Program-made: the position numbers and the translations under genes
Shown: one piece after another, positions 22,553 through 35,397 of the stretch
Layout: every line of letters begins with the position of its first letter
Numbering within the stretch: the first letter of the stretch is position 1
The notes under the pieces: generated by a model
What the model was told of the DNA's origin: nothing
Database searches by the model: none
Seen by the model: only the letters and a program-made list of their open reading frames with translations
Source of the DNA: Poa pratensis
Taxonomy: Eukaryota; Streptophyta; Magnoliopsida; Poales; Poaceae
NCBI GenBank assembly: GCA_947311845.1
Contig: CAMZMU010000117.1
Location: 77,197,103 to 77,261,102 of the forward strand
Length of the DNA: 64,000 nucleotides
Reading direction: 5' to 3'

Positions 22553-25500
22553 TGTAACACCCCGAAAATTGAACCCAAATTTTAGTGGTGTTTTCCGACG
22601 CCTGAAAAACTTTTTCAATTATTCTAAATATTTCTCCAAAACTTTTGAAGATGGATTGACTTGGAAATTGCTTTCTCGAAATTTCCCATAAGCCCACAAA
22701 CCACTCCATCACCCCAGATAATTTTGTGCTCAGGTTTTCTCCGAAAAAACCCTAGCCCTAATTATCGGAACCTTTTAATCCTTTTCTTCCACCTACAAAA
22801 GGAAAGCCCATTTCCATAGCTCTAAAAATTCCACCAAAAATACCAGAGGACCCCATGTCCATATAAAGACCATCCATGCAAAAATATTGCATACTCCAAT
22901 GCAATATTTCCAAGTTAGGCAATATTTCAAAACTGCCATTTTTGATCCAGAAATGTTTTAACCAAGCTCGGCACCTCCAATAATTCTGATAAATTCAGGG
23001 ATGCATATTTTGGCATTTCCTGCATTTCATCTTTTGGAGCCAAACCCATTTGAGCAATATTTAGACCACCTCCTTTGTAAGCCCAAATTAATGACATTTC
23101 AAGTTTTTCAAACAAACCTAGACCTAGAAAATTCCAATGACCATGATACTTGAACATGTTGACAACATGGTCCTTAGACACACAAATCCTGGAGATCACC
23201 CCAAGGTGAAGCCTGGAACACCACTTTTCCTAAATCATGCCATTAGGGTCATTTTTGGCCATCTTGTGGAAAACCAATTTCTCATCATCCAAATGACCTC
23301 AGACTCCTTAGACACCCTCCCCTGACCAAAACAACCCATGCCTAATTTTTGGGAATTTTTCTGGGATGTGCAAGGCCCCTGTCATTTCATCGAACACCTT
23401 CGGTGTTTTTAGTTTTCTGAAAATCTTACACTACAAAGTTTTGAATCCTTGGGTGATTCTTGTTGTGTTGTGTTTTTCTCGACGTTACGAACCCAGTAGT
23501 GAAGACCATTCTCCTTTTGGACCTCCGAGTCACCGGGAACGCGACGATGCCGCCCGCGTCGCGCTCTGGACGTCCGGAACGCGCGATTAGCAAACCTAAC
23601 CTTCCGATTACTGTTCTATCGGTGGTTAATCTCCCTCCACAGTACCACCTCGTGCTCCCCTGTAGCTCCAGCTAGGAAGACCTATCCTTGCCCTCCCCTT
23701 ATCACCTCCCTGTGGCCACAGGAACGTTGATGGAGACCGAAGCCTCCATGGTTGACAGCCACCAAATTCCTCTCCTCCCCCCTATTTAAAGCCACCCCGA
23801 GGCCCTCCTGAGCAACTTTGACCTCCTCCAAGCCCTCCCCCAGAACCCAGCTACCCAGAGCCAAGGCGTCCATCGACGGCGACGTTCACCTCCAGTAGCT
23901 TCCCCGCCATGGCCGTACGGGCATACCCGCGGGCGACGCGCCCCACGACTCCCCCAGCCACCCAGGACCTCTCCCCTAGGAGCGGAGCTGCCCCACGACC
24001 TCGCAGCAGTCCACGGCCGGCCGCCGAGCCGCCAGCCGCCGCCGGCGACCGCCCGTGCCTCCTACACGGCCGAGCATGTCGAGCTCGCGCGCGACGCGCG
24101 GGAGCCGTCCCCGCCGTCAGAGCCGCCTCCCCTGGGCGCGGTGGGCCACGGCGTGCCCGTCCCCGCCGTCTCCCAGCCTCCCCGTGCGTCCAGCAGCAAG
24201 CATCGACCTCCACCCGAGCCTCCCTGTGCGTCCCGTGGCTGAAGAAGAAGAAGAGCAGGAACTGGATCGATCGATTCAGTTTTATTCTTTTTTTTCAGGC
24301 AGCAGCCCAGCAGTAGCAGCAGCAATCCAGCCCAGCAATGGCCCGGCCAGGCGCAGCGCAAGCGCGCGCAGCGGCCCATACGCTGCCCAGTTCGCGCGGC
24401 CGACGGCCCGCGCTGTTTTTTTTCGCGAAGCTTTTTCTTTTCCCGGTGAGACAAATTTCAAACGTCAATATCTTTTGAACCGTAGCTCCGTTTTAGTTGA
24501 TTCAAATTACTAAATTTGTATCTCGTCGAGATTTAGCCAGTGGTGCTAGTCTTGTCACCATTAGAGCTATTTAGTTTCATAGCCTTTATTTAATACACCG
24601 TTTGTCGTTTCGTGGTTTAGGCGTTCTACGGGATTCCGACCCGCGGCGAGTCCGAGACTTTCCGAACCGTTTGAAAACCGTCTTCGAAGGCAAGCTAACC
24701 CCTTGCTATGAGCCGTCCCGCAATGTTGTTTGTTATTTGTTTATTGTCATGCCAAGTGTTTATATTTGTCTGTGTTCGGTATGTATTATGTCGGTCTGTA
24801 TTGTAGTGTTTAATATGTTAGTCCGATTATTGCTCCTGCCATGTTATGTTCATCATCCATGTATGCATTAGAATGACGTGTGAATTAACTGTGCGCCTCG
24901 CACTTGCGCGGCTTTGTCGAACCCTCTAAATAAACAACTATAAAACCTGCATTCCTACGATTGTTTGCTTCTTCTCCTTCGCCGAGGTGAGGAGCGGACG
25001 AATGTCGTCTTATGATCCTCGGAGTTGGGGGCATTTGCCAAAAGAGTTATTTGCTTCTTCTCCCTCCGTCAAATGTGGTTGGCGTAAGCCCACCTGGACT
25101 GCGACGCTTGGGACATTTGCTTTTCATTTGGGTCTTTTTGACAAGATTGCTGACACCACGTCAGGTTAATCCTTGAGTGGAATGGATGCTTTCTTTCTTA
25201 TGAATGCTTTTCGGTTCATTGTTTGGAGGCTACATGCCTCGCCAACTTTGTAATTAATCTGCGAGGGCGCTGGCTGGAGGAACCGCCACAGTCGTCCGAT
25301 TGACCCACTGTGTTATTTTTTGTAGTTGATCTGTGAAGGCGCTTGCCAGCGGAAGACCGCTGCCACAGTCTTCCGGTCGACGTTTCTTTTTCCTTGTCAA
25401 ACGAGAAGGCGCTTGCCAGCGGAAGACCGCTGCCACAGTCATCCGGTTGACGTTCTTTTTATTTTGCTAAGTTTGGACATGGATACTACTATTGCTTGAT

Positions 25501-27018
25501 TTATTGTGTTGCTAATATTTTGTCGTGTGATGATATATTATGATATTGTGATTGTTGTGTTGGACTAATCCTCTTGGTTTGGACTTGTGAATGATGGAAC
25601 TTGATTAAATGAAACACCCCTCCAAACAACGATAGGGTCTGTCCACGGTGCCACTAATCTGAACATCGAACGCACTGCCACTGTCGCTCACATGGGCGGG
25701 CCTTGACCTACGTAACCTATTGAGCCTCCTTTGATGCTACCATTTTGCCAAGTCTAGTCGGTACCATAATTGGTCGAGGCTAGTCTTGCGAAGGTTCCGG
25801 AGCTAGGCGTCGCTCATGGGTTGGGGACGTGCCGGATTCACTTCTGCATAAGGCATAGAGTTATGTCGGTGGCTATACAGGGAGTGTCTTGGTAGCGTGA
25901 ACGGTCAGGTGAGTGTATCTTGCTGAGTTCGCCTTAAGGATGATATCCTAAAGTACCGGCTGAGTGTGGTGCACTTAGGTGGGTGGTATCTGCAACCTCT
26001 CGAGAGTGTCAAATCTGGATGTCTAGCCTCGTTCCAAGGTTATGGAACAACAGTTCAGTGTCGGTCACACTGTGTGTCCGTGTCGTGTCAGGAGGTTAAA
26101 CCTAAGGCTTGTTTGAAAGAAAGGTGAACAACCTGATCTCACTAAGTGAACAATAAAATGATGCAGGGAATGTTACTTGAGATGTGAACCGTGATTAGGG
26201 ATGGCGGTGTGATGCGTTGGAAGCCTATAGTTAGGCCAGAGCCGACATCAACCGTGCATGCCCCGAGAGATAGCCAGAGTTGGCTGGATTGATAGCCAGA
26301 GTTGGCTAGAGTGATAGCCAGAGTTGGCTAGAGGCTTGGAAGCCTGATTGTGTTGACAGGAGTAATTATAAGATTTGGTATCAACTAGTACACTCGTCTA
26401 CTCGTCACAGGTAATCTCTTTGTTTGATTGCCGGTATACGATCCAACCCCACCTGGCTTGGACTCTGTACTGGTGATACTCTTGTTGTTTGCTTATGTCA
26501 TGTTTTGCTTGTGACGCCATGCTACCCTTATGTTATCATATTGGTCTATCTTGAGTAGACTCTTGCCATGTTGTAGATTTTATTTCCAATGTATATCTTG
26601 CTGCATGATTGTTGGATTGTTTGTAGTGAGTGGCGAATTCTTGCTGAGTGCATACAAATGTACTCACGGGCCTTGTGTTTGTGGCCAGATTTGGCGAGGA
26701 TTCACCTACTTCCCTAGTAAGGATGTGAAGCAAGAGCATGCTAGGATCAGTAGCCCAGCCAGAACCTGTGGAGTGGAGCCGCTCCAAGCCGTAGCCTCTC
26801 ATATGTCTTCCGCTGCCAGTTAAAACTCTGTATCGTGCCATGCTGGGATTGATATTTTGTCATTCCTTGATGGCCTTGTAAACCATTTGTAGCACTGATG
26901 TGCCTGATTGTGTAATGATTTCCATAAGTTACACTGTTGTGACGTGCGGCCAGTTATCTTGGGATGGCGCACGGGACGACTGCCTCTCTGGTAATATGTG
27001 CCAGGGAGGGGTGTCACA
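22553..27018 (+). repeat. 3' LTR of element C (4466 bp)
   Basis: It aligns along its length with the 5' LTR at high identity with scattered substitutions and indels. It has three copies of gatagccagagttggct (about 26269-26335) against two in the 5' LTR. The TATA-type box is near 23784. Confidence 0.9.
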
Positions 27019-27023
27019 TAAGC

Positions 27024-27691
27024 GCGATTGCGTCCACACCATGCAGTAGCAAGACCACGACGACACCCGGGGCAAACTACCACCTGTCGTGAGTGTACCG
27101 CACTGCCGCCATCGTATCTAGCAGCCTTCAAAATAGTTGTAGAGCAAAATCACGAGGATGACCACGCAAACTACTACATGTCATGGGTCTCCCGCTAGGG
27201 ACGTCGTGACTTACCGCATGTAAAATAGTTCACATTAGTTGTCCTATAAGAGGTGCCACCTAGGATTTCCGATGATCTAGTTGAATGATAATGAAGAAAA
27301 TAAAGGTGTCTGGAATATTACTGGCGGCCGAGTCCCAGAATTATGCGCCAAATAGTTATATTACTTGTTTGTCCTTTTTTTAGTTGGCTCATGATTACAA
27401 CAATGCCACCTCTTTTTAATTCAAACGGTTTGACACTTTAGATGAGCCATTGATGGTTACAATCTTATTTGTGTATCAATTTGTTGGGACTCCAAGTATA
27501 GAATGAAATTACTAGTGGCTCTTCTTCCCCACAAATGATTCAGAGTTACTAGGGTGGTAGCAGCTTGTTCTTTTTGTCTCATACAAACCCTACAATGAAG
27601 TATATTTTCTTGTGTTGGTCTCATAAAATTGATGAAAAAGCTGACTCATAAATTCAATGAAGAGTCCGTCCAAACTAGGTTAGGTTAAACT
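27024..27691. other. Unassigned stretch
   Basis: No ORF, terminal repeat or known motif is recognised between the right end of element C and the TRIM remnant. Confidence 0.5.
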
Positions 27692-27958
27692 TGTGACATC
27701 CTTGCACATGGCTTAATAGTTTGATAGAATACCATATTAATAAGGTGCATCTTTTTTCCGGAAGCTCATCTCAAAGGAATTTCGAAATTAAGCGTCCTTG
27801 GCTTAGCGAATTTTTCGATAGGTGACCAAGCGAGACAATCTTCCCAGGCGTGCAAAGTGCGAATGAAAGACTAGTTTTGTTTTGTGGGGGTAGTGGAGAG
27901 GTTTTAGAGAGCTGCCATAAGTAATGCTTGCCAGCCCCGGGGTGGTTGGGGTGTTGCA
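27692..27958 (+). repeat. 5' LTR of the Cassandra-type remnant, with 5S-like promoter
   Basis: The 5S-like segment is about 27761-27840. In Cassandra this region acts as an RNA polymerase III internal promoter; several base changes here suggest a weak or dead copy. Confidence 0.65.
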
Positions 27959-28195
27959 TTTGGTACCAGACAAGACCATCGAGTTTACACGGGCGTGTGC
28001 GGGTCCTGCCATCCCCAGATGGCTAAGGTGTTATAGTTGGCATCAAAACCGATCCTTGCGGTTACATTGATGTGTACGAGTCGGGGTCGCGAACATGTGG
28101 GACATCCACCGGCACTGAAAAGATAGACGTGCGCAAAGAGGGGATGTTTCTGACTTAGAGTTGACCTACAAGGACAGCCATCTTCTAAGGTGGTG

Positions 28196-28459
28196 TGTGA
28201 CAGATTGGCACATGACTAAATAGAACTGTATGTTTGTTTTTCGAAATCTCGTCTTCAAGAAGTTAGAGGTCAAACGTGCTTAGCCTAATTAAAATTGATG
28301 ATGGGTAACCGACCATATCTTCAAGTGCGCAAATATTTCTTTGTTCGACATGTTTGGAGATGCTAGAGAGTTGTTAGGGTAAAGAAACGCCCTCGGCCTT
28401 AAAATTGTACTCTCCTGTCAATGCAAATATAACCCCCCTCTTCAAAAAAGAGTTGTCAT
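28196..28459 (+). repeat. 3' LTR of the Cassandra-type remnant
   Basis: Aligned by the 5S-like block and the start tgtgacagattggcacatg, comparable to tgtgacatccttgcacatg in the first LTR. The end (gagttgtca) is less certain. Confidence 0.5.
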
Positions 28460-28468
28460 GGCAAAGGC

Positions 28469-29350
28469 TGTTAGAATTTGGGCCCATTTGTGGGGGCCCA
28501 AGTATGTAATATCTGAAATATCAAATGGCTCATGTGTATAGCAAGTGGTGGGAGGTGCTAAAGTTTACCCCCACATTTCTAGTTGGGAGAGATTTGCACC
28601 ACCTTATAACGGGGAGTGTTGTGCTACTTGGTAAGCACGTGAGAACACAAAGGCTCTCTTGTGCACTCCTCCTCTGCCGCTCGCTCGTGCGCCGCAGGAA
28701 TGAGCCGAGCCGATGCTTATATTTTTGTTGTTCGGGAAAATCGAGTCCTTAGCGTACGCGTCACAGCAAAGCCAGTTCGGGTTGTTCTCGATATAGGGTT
28801 TCCCAAGCCGCACTATATAATGCCTTGCACCTTCATACACCGAACCAATCTAGGTTTTGCCACACCTCGTGCCTTCCGCCTTCACCGTAGTCTACTCCAT
28901 CCCGAGCGCCGGCGTGCACCGGCGTTTGGGATAGCAGGTATCCAGAACCAGTCGCCTTTGTGATCCTGTATGGGAGATGGCGAATTAGGTTTTGGGAAGC
29001 GCTTCGCGCGACTGCTCGCTGCTTCACCACGGGTTGTCTACAAGCCGGAGCTGCGGATCGTCTTCGCAGGCGTCGTCTTCTTCGACACGTCATCACCAAC
29101 GTCATCGTCAACAACATCACCGCTGCTTTGGGCACGGTGAACTTGTCGGCACCGACTGCTACTTCCTCTACGAACGTTCGGTACGTGCGACGTATTCCGA
29201 ACTGTTCTTTTACAATGAATATGTTGGCGTATTTACTGCTATTATTTGTTTAGTACGTCTAGTATGTTCGTATTTCACATGTTAGTAGCTGATGTAGTCA
29301 TGCTTAATATTCTGAAATTAGTTATAAAATTATTGTCTAATTATCCAACA
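28469..29350 (+). mobile_element. Probable copia-type solo LTR
   Basis: It begins tgttagaatt and ends aattatccaaca, similar to the TGTTGG...CCAACA ends of copia LTRs. A TATA-type actatataatgcc lies at about 28812, followed by a GC-rich leader. No primer site follows and the flanks (aaggc, acgca) do not match, so the boundaries are uncertain. Short ORFs across it are not supported. Confidence 0.4.
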
Positions 29351-31896
29351 ACGCACGGTGACCTGATCAGGCCTTCAACTAGGTTAGGAGAGGTGCCGTC
29401 CTCAACCTCAAGATCTTTATCGCCGTCACCTTGCCAGCATCCCGGCCATCCCCGTTCACTAAAATGTTCCCTCAAACGTCTGATACATGGAAATCAATAA
29501 ATGCATCAACAGCATGTCTCTGGAATCAACCCTACTATGCCGTGGGTGCTGTCGCTGTATCAGAGATGAGAACGAACACCCTGGTAAACAAGGCGCCATA
29601 GACATGCCCCTGATTTTCAAGCATCATCCAACTTGGTCCATGACAACGAACCTTCATGCATACGTCTGGATGGAGATTGTACATTATTATCTCGATAGTC
29701 TCCAGTTATTCTTTCGGTGATGTAATTTTCTAACAACATTGTCTCGGACGAGGGTACACACGTTAGAATTCTTGGGCAAGGGATCGGACTATCAAGTGAT
29801 TACGAATAGTCGAATACCACGGGGACACGGGGTCAGCATAAGGACGGACTGAGCCAAGGGAAGAGGTGCATGCCGTATCCGCACAACTCGCGTATGTCAG
29901 AGTGGAAAGGAATGGTCTCCAACAATTTCTTCAGTTTTCAATAATTCACAGTCGGAGCTGGTCGGCTAGAGGAACAGTAGAGCTGGTCACGGCAGCTCAC
30001 TTGAAGTTTCCTCACACCAATGGCATTACCAGGGGCGGGCCCGTAAAATCCGTGGCATGTGCGAAAATCTAAAACGGGTCCTACCTAACACGAAAATTTA
30101 AACTAATAAATAATTGTAATGTATATGATATAATATAATATTTTAGTAACAATTGAATATATTTAGAACCATACCCATTTAATTCAAAGTCGCATAACGT
30201 TTATTTAAACATCATCATTCTTTTTGTGTTAGCTATGTCACATAACCTTCAAACATATAAAATTTAGGGGAAAACGAACGAGTATGGATGGTGCCCTTGG
30301 AGACACCAAGAGTAGTTGTCTACGCGGTAGGTGATGTGATGTCGCTACTAAATTTGTATGAACTCCAAATTAAAACATCCTGGGTTTTGTCATTTTTAAC
30401 TAACATCACTGTTTAGTTTACTAAAGATGCTTGACATAATGTTAGCGTACAACATTTGTCACGACAAATCCTTCGCTACGTCTTCAGCCATACTAAATAT
30501 TAGAATATTTTGTATAGGTGCTCGTCTTTTTTGTGACTACAGTTGTTAATCTTGGATGGTATTTTATGATATTTTGTTTTGTAATGCACACCATCATAAC
30601 TTGATCTCACAAAAGTACACACTATTTTATATATTGCTCTGACAATATGTGGATCATATTATCTATGCAAGGTCTTGGACCCGGAAAATTCACTTGCAAA
30701 TCTTATTCGTTTGTCAAAAAGTACTAAAAAATCACACACATATTAGTCTACATGCATGTTTAACTAATAAATCTGCATACAATAATTCAAAATAACGTAG
30801 CCTGCGAAATAATAAGGAATATGGGCGTGTGGAGATCTTTTTGAATTTATTTTTATCCTACTGCTTGCTATTTCGTACAGAATGCAATGAACATTCAAAT
30901 CGGCATGCATGATTTTTTCGAATATTTTTGCGATATTTTTTAAAATACCTTTGTGAATTAAGCACCGGTATCTGGGAGCCAATTTTTTTTTGGCTCCTTG
31001 ACCCTCGTTCCCTTAAAAGAGCAGTAGCACCATCAGTATTTTCAACCCTATCAAGATATCTTATAGTATATCTGGAGACAACCGTGAGTCCACCCTGATA
31101 GGTAGCGATACCTATGCCCTCATGTAACATGAGACCCATAATGGACCGCTAAACAGGTGTTCCAGCTCCTACTTCCGGCACTGATTATCCTCACAACATC
31201 CTTTGATTTATGTAAGAGTTTCCAGTTTTCTTTAATCTCACATGTTTCTCATCTCATTAACATATATGATTTTGTTTCACAAGGAACATATATATTAGGG
31301 TGGATGGACGGTTCCTATTTTTATGAACCATTATAAAACTTGTAGTTAAATATAGTGTGTCAAACATTAAGAGTTGAGTCTTGAAAGTTGGTAGTGCGAA
31401 ATAAACGAAAACGATATGAGATATGCTAAATTTCTGTACTGCCTACATAGGAAATCAACACACGAGATTTGTCTCCCTCCGTTATATTATATATAAGTGG
31501 AAAGGAGGAGCCGCCAAATACAACCTGCATATGGCTGGCTGGAAACAATGATAAGATCGCGTTACAGCAAGAAAAACGAATTATACATTTTCAAATATAT
31601 ATGCATATCTCTTTCGAACATTTTGACGCGCTACAGTTGGGAGATCTAGCTCATTACGAACTGTTCGTTCGTAGATCCATCAGCCACTAACTATGTCAAC
31701 GTGATTGTGACGCAACAGTTTGATTGCCACACTTGCCCAATCAGATCGCGAGAGCTTACTGTGCTTAATTGCCCAAATTTTCTTATTAAAGCAGTAACGG
31801 CTCCGGTCGGCGGGCGATGAGCGGAATCCCTGAATACAGGTGGCGGCTAAGATACGGAGGATTGATGAACGCCAGCGAATGGTTCATCCTGATCCT
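29351..31896. other. Unassigned stretch
   Basis: No coding region is convincing. A short inverted repeat, gggagcc-N-ggctcc, occurs at about 30975-31000. A ctccctccgt word at about 31470 resembles a Stowaway end, but no partner end was found. Confidence 0.4.
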
Positions 31897-31905
31897 GAAT
31901 CAGCT

Positions 31906-32060
31906 GGCAAAATCTACGATAACCCCTCGGTTCGCGTGCCTTCTATCATATGCCCCCCTTTGTGTCACTGACATGTGGGGTCCGGCCCCACATGTCAGTG
32001 ACACAAGGGGGGCATATGATAGAACTCGCGCGAACTAGGGGGGTTATCATCAATTGCCCC
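31906..32060. mobile_element. Fold-back MITE with 9-bp target duplication (Mutator type)
   Basis: The perfect 9-bp repeat gaatcagct flanks it (31897-31905 and 32061-32069). The whole 155 bp is a palindrome. The inner arms 31941-31980 and 31986-32024 match with a single indel around the loop tccgg. The outer arms (ggcaaaatctacgataac... and ...gttatcatcaattgcccc) are imperfect. A 9-bp duplication points to Mutator-type transposition. Confidence 0.85.
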
Positions 32061-32359
32061 GAATCAGCTTGATATCTGTACCAGAATCCTGCGGTTATAG
32101 TCAACAGTTACCGTTGGAAGAAGTGTTATCCTGAAGCAAGCTCTCCTTCCCGTCGAACGGAAGGGTTTTCTGGCTACAGTACATACTGGTCGCGGTCAGC
32201 TGTGTAGCTACCAATGGTGAGCTCCGGGCCACGTACACCTCCTATTTGCCGCTCGACGGCGTGCTCTATTCCGCCCCACGTACCCCCTGCTATCAATAAA
32301 CGGTTGTCCATTAGCGCGGGGAAACTCCAAACGTAGACTGAGCTATATGGCTCCCTTCT

Positions 32360-33540
32360 TTAATTTTTTTGAAATCTGCACTTTTGAGCTTCCAAAAAAT
32401 CGAAACAAAAACTCTGAGTGGAGATAATGTTGAGATCTATAGTTGTGTAAAATCTCAACAAAAAATCCGGAATATTTCGGCCTGGGCAAATAAGACAAAT
32501 CTGACAAAGTTTCCTAGATTTTTTGCTTCATTCCTTTTTCTTTTCTTTATGTAATTTTTATACGAATTAATTATTATATTAATTTACTTCTCTATTTCTC
32601 CTGAGTTTAACAAATATTATCTCAATTCTATTTAATTTTGTTTTTTAACTTAAAAAATAACTCTGGGAAAAAATATGGAACTTTCTTTTTTGAAAACATG
32701 AACATATTTTTTTAATAAAATATAGACTTTCTTAACCCGGCTAATATTTTTTTAGATCCGCGATGTGTTTATTTTGAACCGTGTGGACATTTTTGTAGTT
32801 CATAAACGTATTTTTTAAAACACATGAATTTTTTTTTGAACCTCATGATTTTTTCAAAACATGTAAAAAGGACTTTTAAAAATACTTATTTTCAATGATA
32901 CTTTTTTGAAAATACGTGAACATTTATATTAAATGTGACATTTTTTGAACCCATCAAACATTTTTGTAATATGTGAATGTATTTATTTAGAACACAATTT
33001 ACATATTTTTTTCAAAATTATGAATATTTGTTGAACAGAGTGAACATTTTTTGAATTCATAGAAATTACCTTTTTCACACGTTTGATCGCATTTAAAAAG
33101 GTGGTGAAAAAAAAGAACGCAAGAACAAAAAAAATGAAGATAAAAATGTTCATGATTGTCGACAAATAACAAAAGAAAAAATTCGTTGTAATTTTTTAAC
33201 TTATGTAGTGAACAATTTTCCAGTAAGAGTACTTATCTTATTTCCTCAAGAAAAAGTACTTATTTTTTTCACAATGTAATTTGTTTTATTTGAAAAATGA
33301 AAATACAGAAACAACAAACCAAAATCAGAGAAGAAAATAGTAAAAGTAAAACATTAAAAATAAAATAATCTAATTTAAATATGTACACAGAAAAAACGAA
33401 AAGAACCGAAGCAAAAAAAAAAAAAAGAAGAAAAAAAAAAGAGAAAAAACTGAACCAGAACAAACCAAAACTGAACCACAGTACAAAACCGTAACAAATG
33501 GGCAGGAAGACATCATGTGAAAGAGATACGGAATTTTTTT
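32360..33540. repeat. AT-rich degenerate repeat region
   Basis: Repeated words of the gaacattttttgaa type and T or A runs dominate. Apparent ORFs are Lys/Phe-rich by composition only. Confidence 0.5.
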
Positions 33541-35279
33541 TGGGCCAGCCCATTTAGCGATGCGACGTGACTGGAGCGCAATGCGCTCCGCATTGGGCGA
33601 CAAATAGAAAATGCCGACGACTCATCAAACACGAACTCCAGGAGCACTCGGCCCACTGCTACGAAAAGAGGATGCAGCGGAAATATGAGAAAGAGCAGAC
33701 GAAACGAGGATTGTGCACAGTTGCTGTGTTGCCTAGTGGCAATACCATCTGGAAATATAGGAGATATATGATGCACCGGAAATATGAGGTGTGTGAAAAT
33801 TTAGAGTTAAGCGTATGCCTCTGGCAGGGATCTCACGTGCTTGTTTTTTTAAAGAGTATGCCAAGGGCATACCATAGCTTTATAGCAGAAGGAGACTATC
33901 AATGTACAAGATGCTGAACCCTAATGCGAACATTGGGGTTAGCAGAACTCCGCACTCACACACTAGCTACTCCCTCGTGTCATGTGTACGCCATCTCCCT
34001 CTAGCTTGCTGCCAGAGCTGAAGTTCATCTCCGATCTCACGTGCTACGATCGTGATTCAGAGATGTTCCTTGGTATCAAGGATATCTATAAAACACATGA
34101 TATCAGGGAGATCTTCAATCGTATCAATGATACAAACACCCACCATGATTTCATTGTTTAACTAGGTGAACTCAACCATCTGTGCGCTCCTTGTTTGGCG
34201 TCATTGCACCGACATTCAAGCGCGTCAGACTTTTGTAGAGGCGAGAACCCGTGTCCAGCTCGAAAGACATAGGCCCAATGAGAATACTCGATTCGTCCAT
34301 TTCTGTCGTGGTATTTTCTCTATGGTACATTTTTTGTTCGGATAGTCACACTGGGAGATCTAGATGGTAGCACACATCAGACAACTTTTATAAAGGTTCA
34401 TGCCTCGTCTAACAGTTTCCAATAAAAACCTACTTCCTGTTTATGGTGGATGGATCATGATTAATTGGGGAGTGGAGAAGATGAAGATGGCGATGCTCGA
34501 AGTTTACAAATTATCGCATGCATGGGCTCCAACATCAGCGAGATTGATGATCCGATTTTGTCTATTTTTCTTTTACCTGCTTCACCCGGTCGTAGCCCCT
34601 GATACTGTGTATGATAGCTACTCGCTCCCCTCCCCCCACTTATAAAATTTTGAATGTTTCGTTGCCCATGTTGCTTTGTGTTGGGCAGCTTTTATGTGTT
34701 TCCTTCTGTGTGTTTTTTGTGTTTGCTTTTCTTTTGGGTTTAAAGAAACCAGGTGGTTTCATTATATAAAATCGACAAGTGGAGCTCATGTTGTCAATAA
34801 AGCGAGTATGATGTTGCCAGATATTTTACTAGGCAAAGGAATTCGCTTCTGTATTCATTAGACCAAATTTTCCTCACAAAATAAATAGCCAAGCAGAATG
34901 GCCCAAAGTACTCCTTTGATGAATGGTGGATATTGCCTTAATACTCTTCGTCGATTTGACTAGTGATCCCTACCATAAAACACCTCTAAAGGGATTTCTA
35001 ACTTGATAGTAACAAAATGCTGGATCAATATTTCTCGCAAATAGAAAATAAGAGAAAACATCACAATCACGATTTAAAAAATTACATCACATCCCAATGC
35101 GAGAAAAGAAAATCACAAGGTTCCTAATTTTGATAATAACACCATGTTAGATACATTCCTTAAGGAGTCTGTCCTTGGATAATATCTCAATGCTTTTACT
35201 TAAGGAACTTAATTAGATATATGCTCACGACACGCGGTTACCATGTAGCGGAGTCCGTCCTTGGATAAATGCGGTAGCT
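33541..35279. other. Unassigned stretch
   Basis: No domain or transposon end is recognised. Short ORFs (33567-33917, 34400-34645) have no features that support coding. Confidence 0.4.
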
Positions 35280-35397
35280 AAGATATTTTTCAATGAATGT
35301 AAGCGACCGAATGGCTAATCCTAATTCAGTCTCTCTCATAAACTATACTGAGCCACCGCGATTACTTAAATTGCCGCTTGACAAGGCCTTCTCAATC
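35280..35397. repeat. Fragment of a diverged repeat unit also seen at 52985-53112
   Basis: Shared pieces include an actataccgag/actatactgag word, the cgcgattasttaaatt block and gcttgaca. Identity is roughly 70 percent by eye. It ends at the gypsy B LTR; 35393-35397 (caatc) would be the target duplication on this side. Confidence 0.5.

Larger units (their letters stand above)
15431..27018 (+). mobile_element. Long-LTR retrotransposon C without gag-pol (LARD type)
   Basis: Two LTRs of 4431 and 4466 bp flank an internal region of only about 2.7 kb. The ends are TG...CA and the flanking taagc (15426-15430 and 27019-27023) is a perfect 5-bp target duplication. A tRNA-iMet primer site and a purine tract are in place. 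The internal part encodes at most one broken accessory ORF and no gag, protease, RT or integrase. This fits large retrotransposon derivatives such as barley Sukkula, though the exact family is not established. Confidence 0.9.
27692..28459 (+). mobile_element. Decayed Cassandra-type TRIM retrotransposon with 5S-like LTRs
   Basis: Two weakly similar copies of about 265 bp surround a short internal region. The first (27692-27958) starts tgtgacatcc and ends ggtgttgca, followed by ttggtaccagacaagac, a decayed tRNA-Met primer site. It contains a 5S rRNA-like block: aaattaagcgtccttgg (27785-27801, A-box region) and gataggtgacc (27817-27827, C-box region). The second copy (28196-28459) has matching, more decayed pieces, ggtcaaacgtgcttagcc and gatgatgggtaaccgacc. 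Cassandra elements are known to carry 5S promoters in LTRs of about this length. No clear target duplication remains. Confidence 0.7.

Noticed and set aside
27761..27840. A genuine 5S rRNA gene
   Set aside because: Only part of 5S is present, with many changes, and it lies in LTR-like repeats with a primer site; Cassandra explains it better.
30031..30060. hAT-type end (ccaggggcgggcccg)
   Set aside because: No matching inverted end or 8-bp duplication was found.
31470..31490. Stowaway end (ctccctccgt)
   Set aside because: No partner end or closing TA duplication seen nearby.
32983..33553. Phe/Lys-rich ORFs on the minus strand
   Set aside because: Compositional effect of A/T runs; no domain or conserved pattern.
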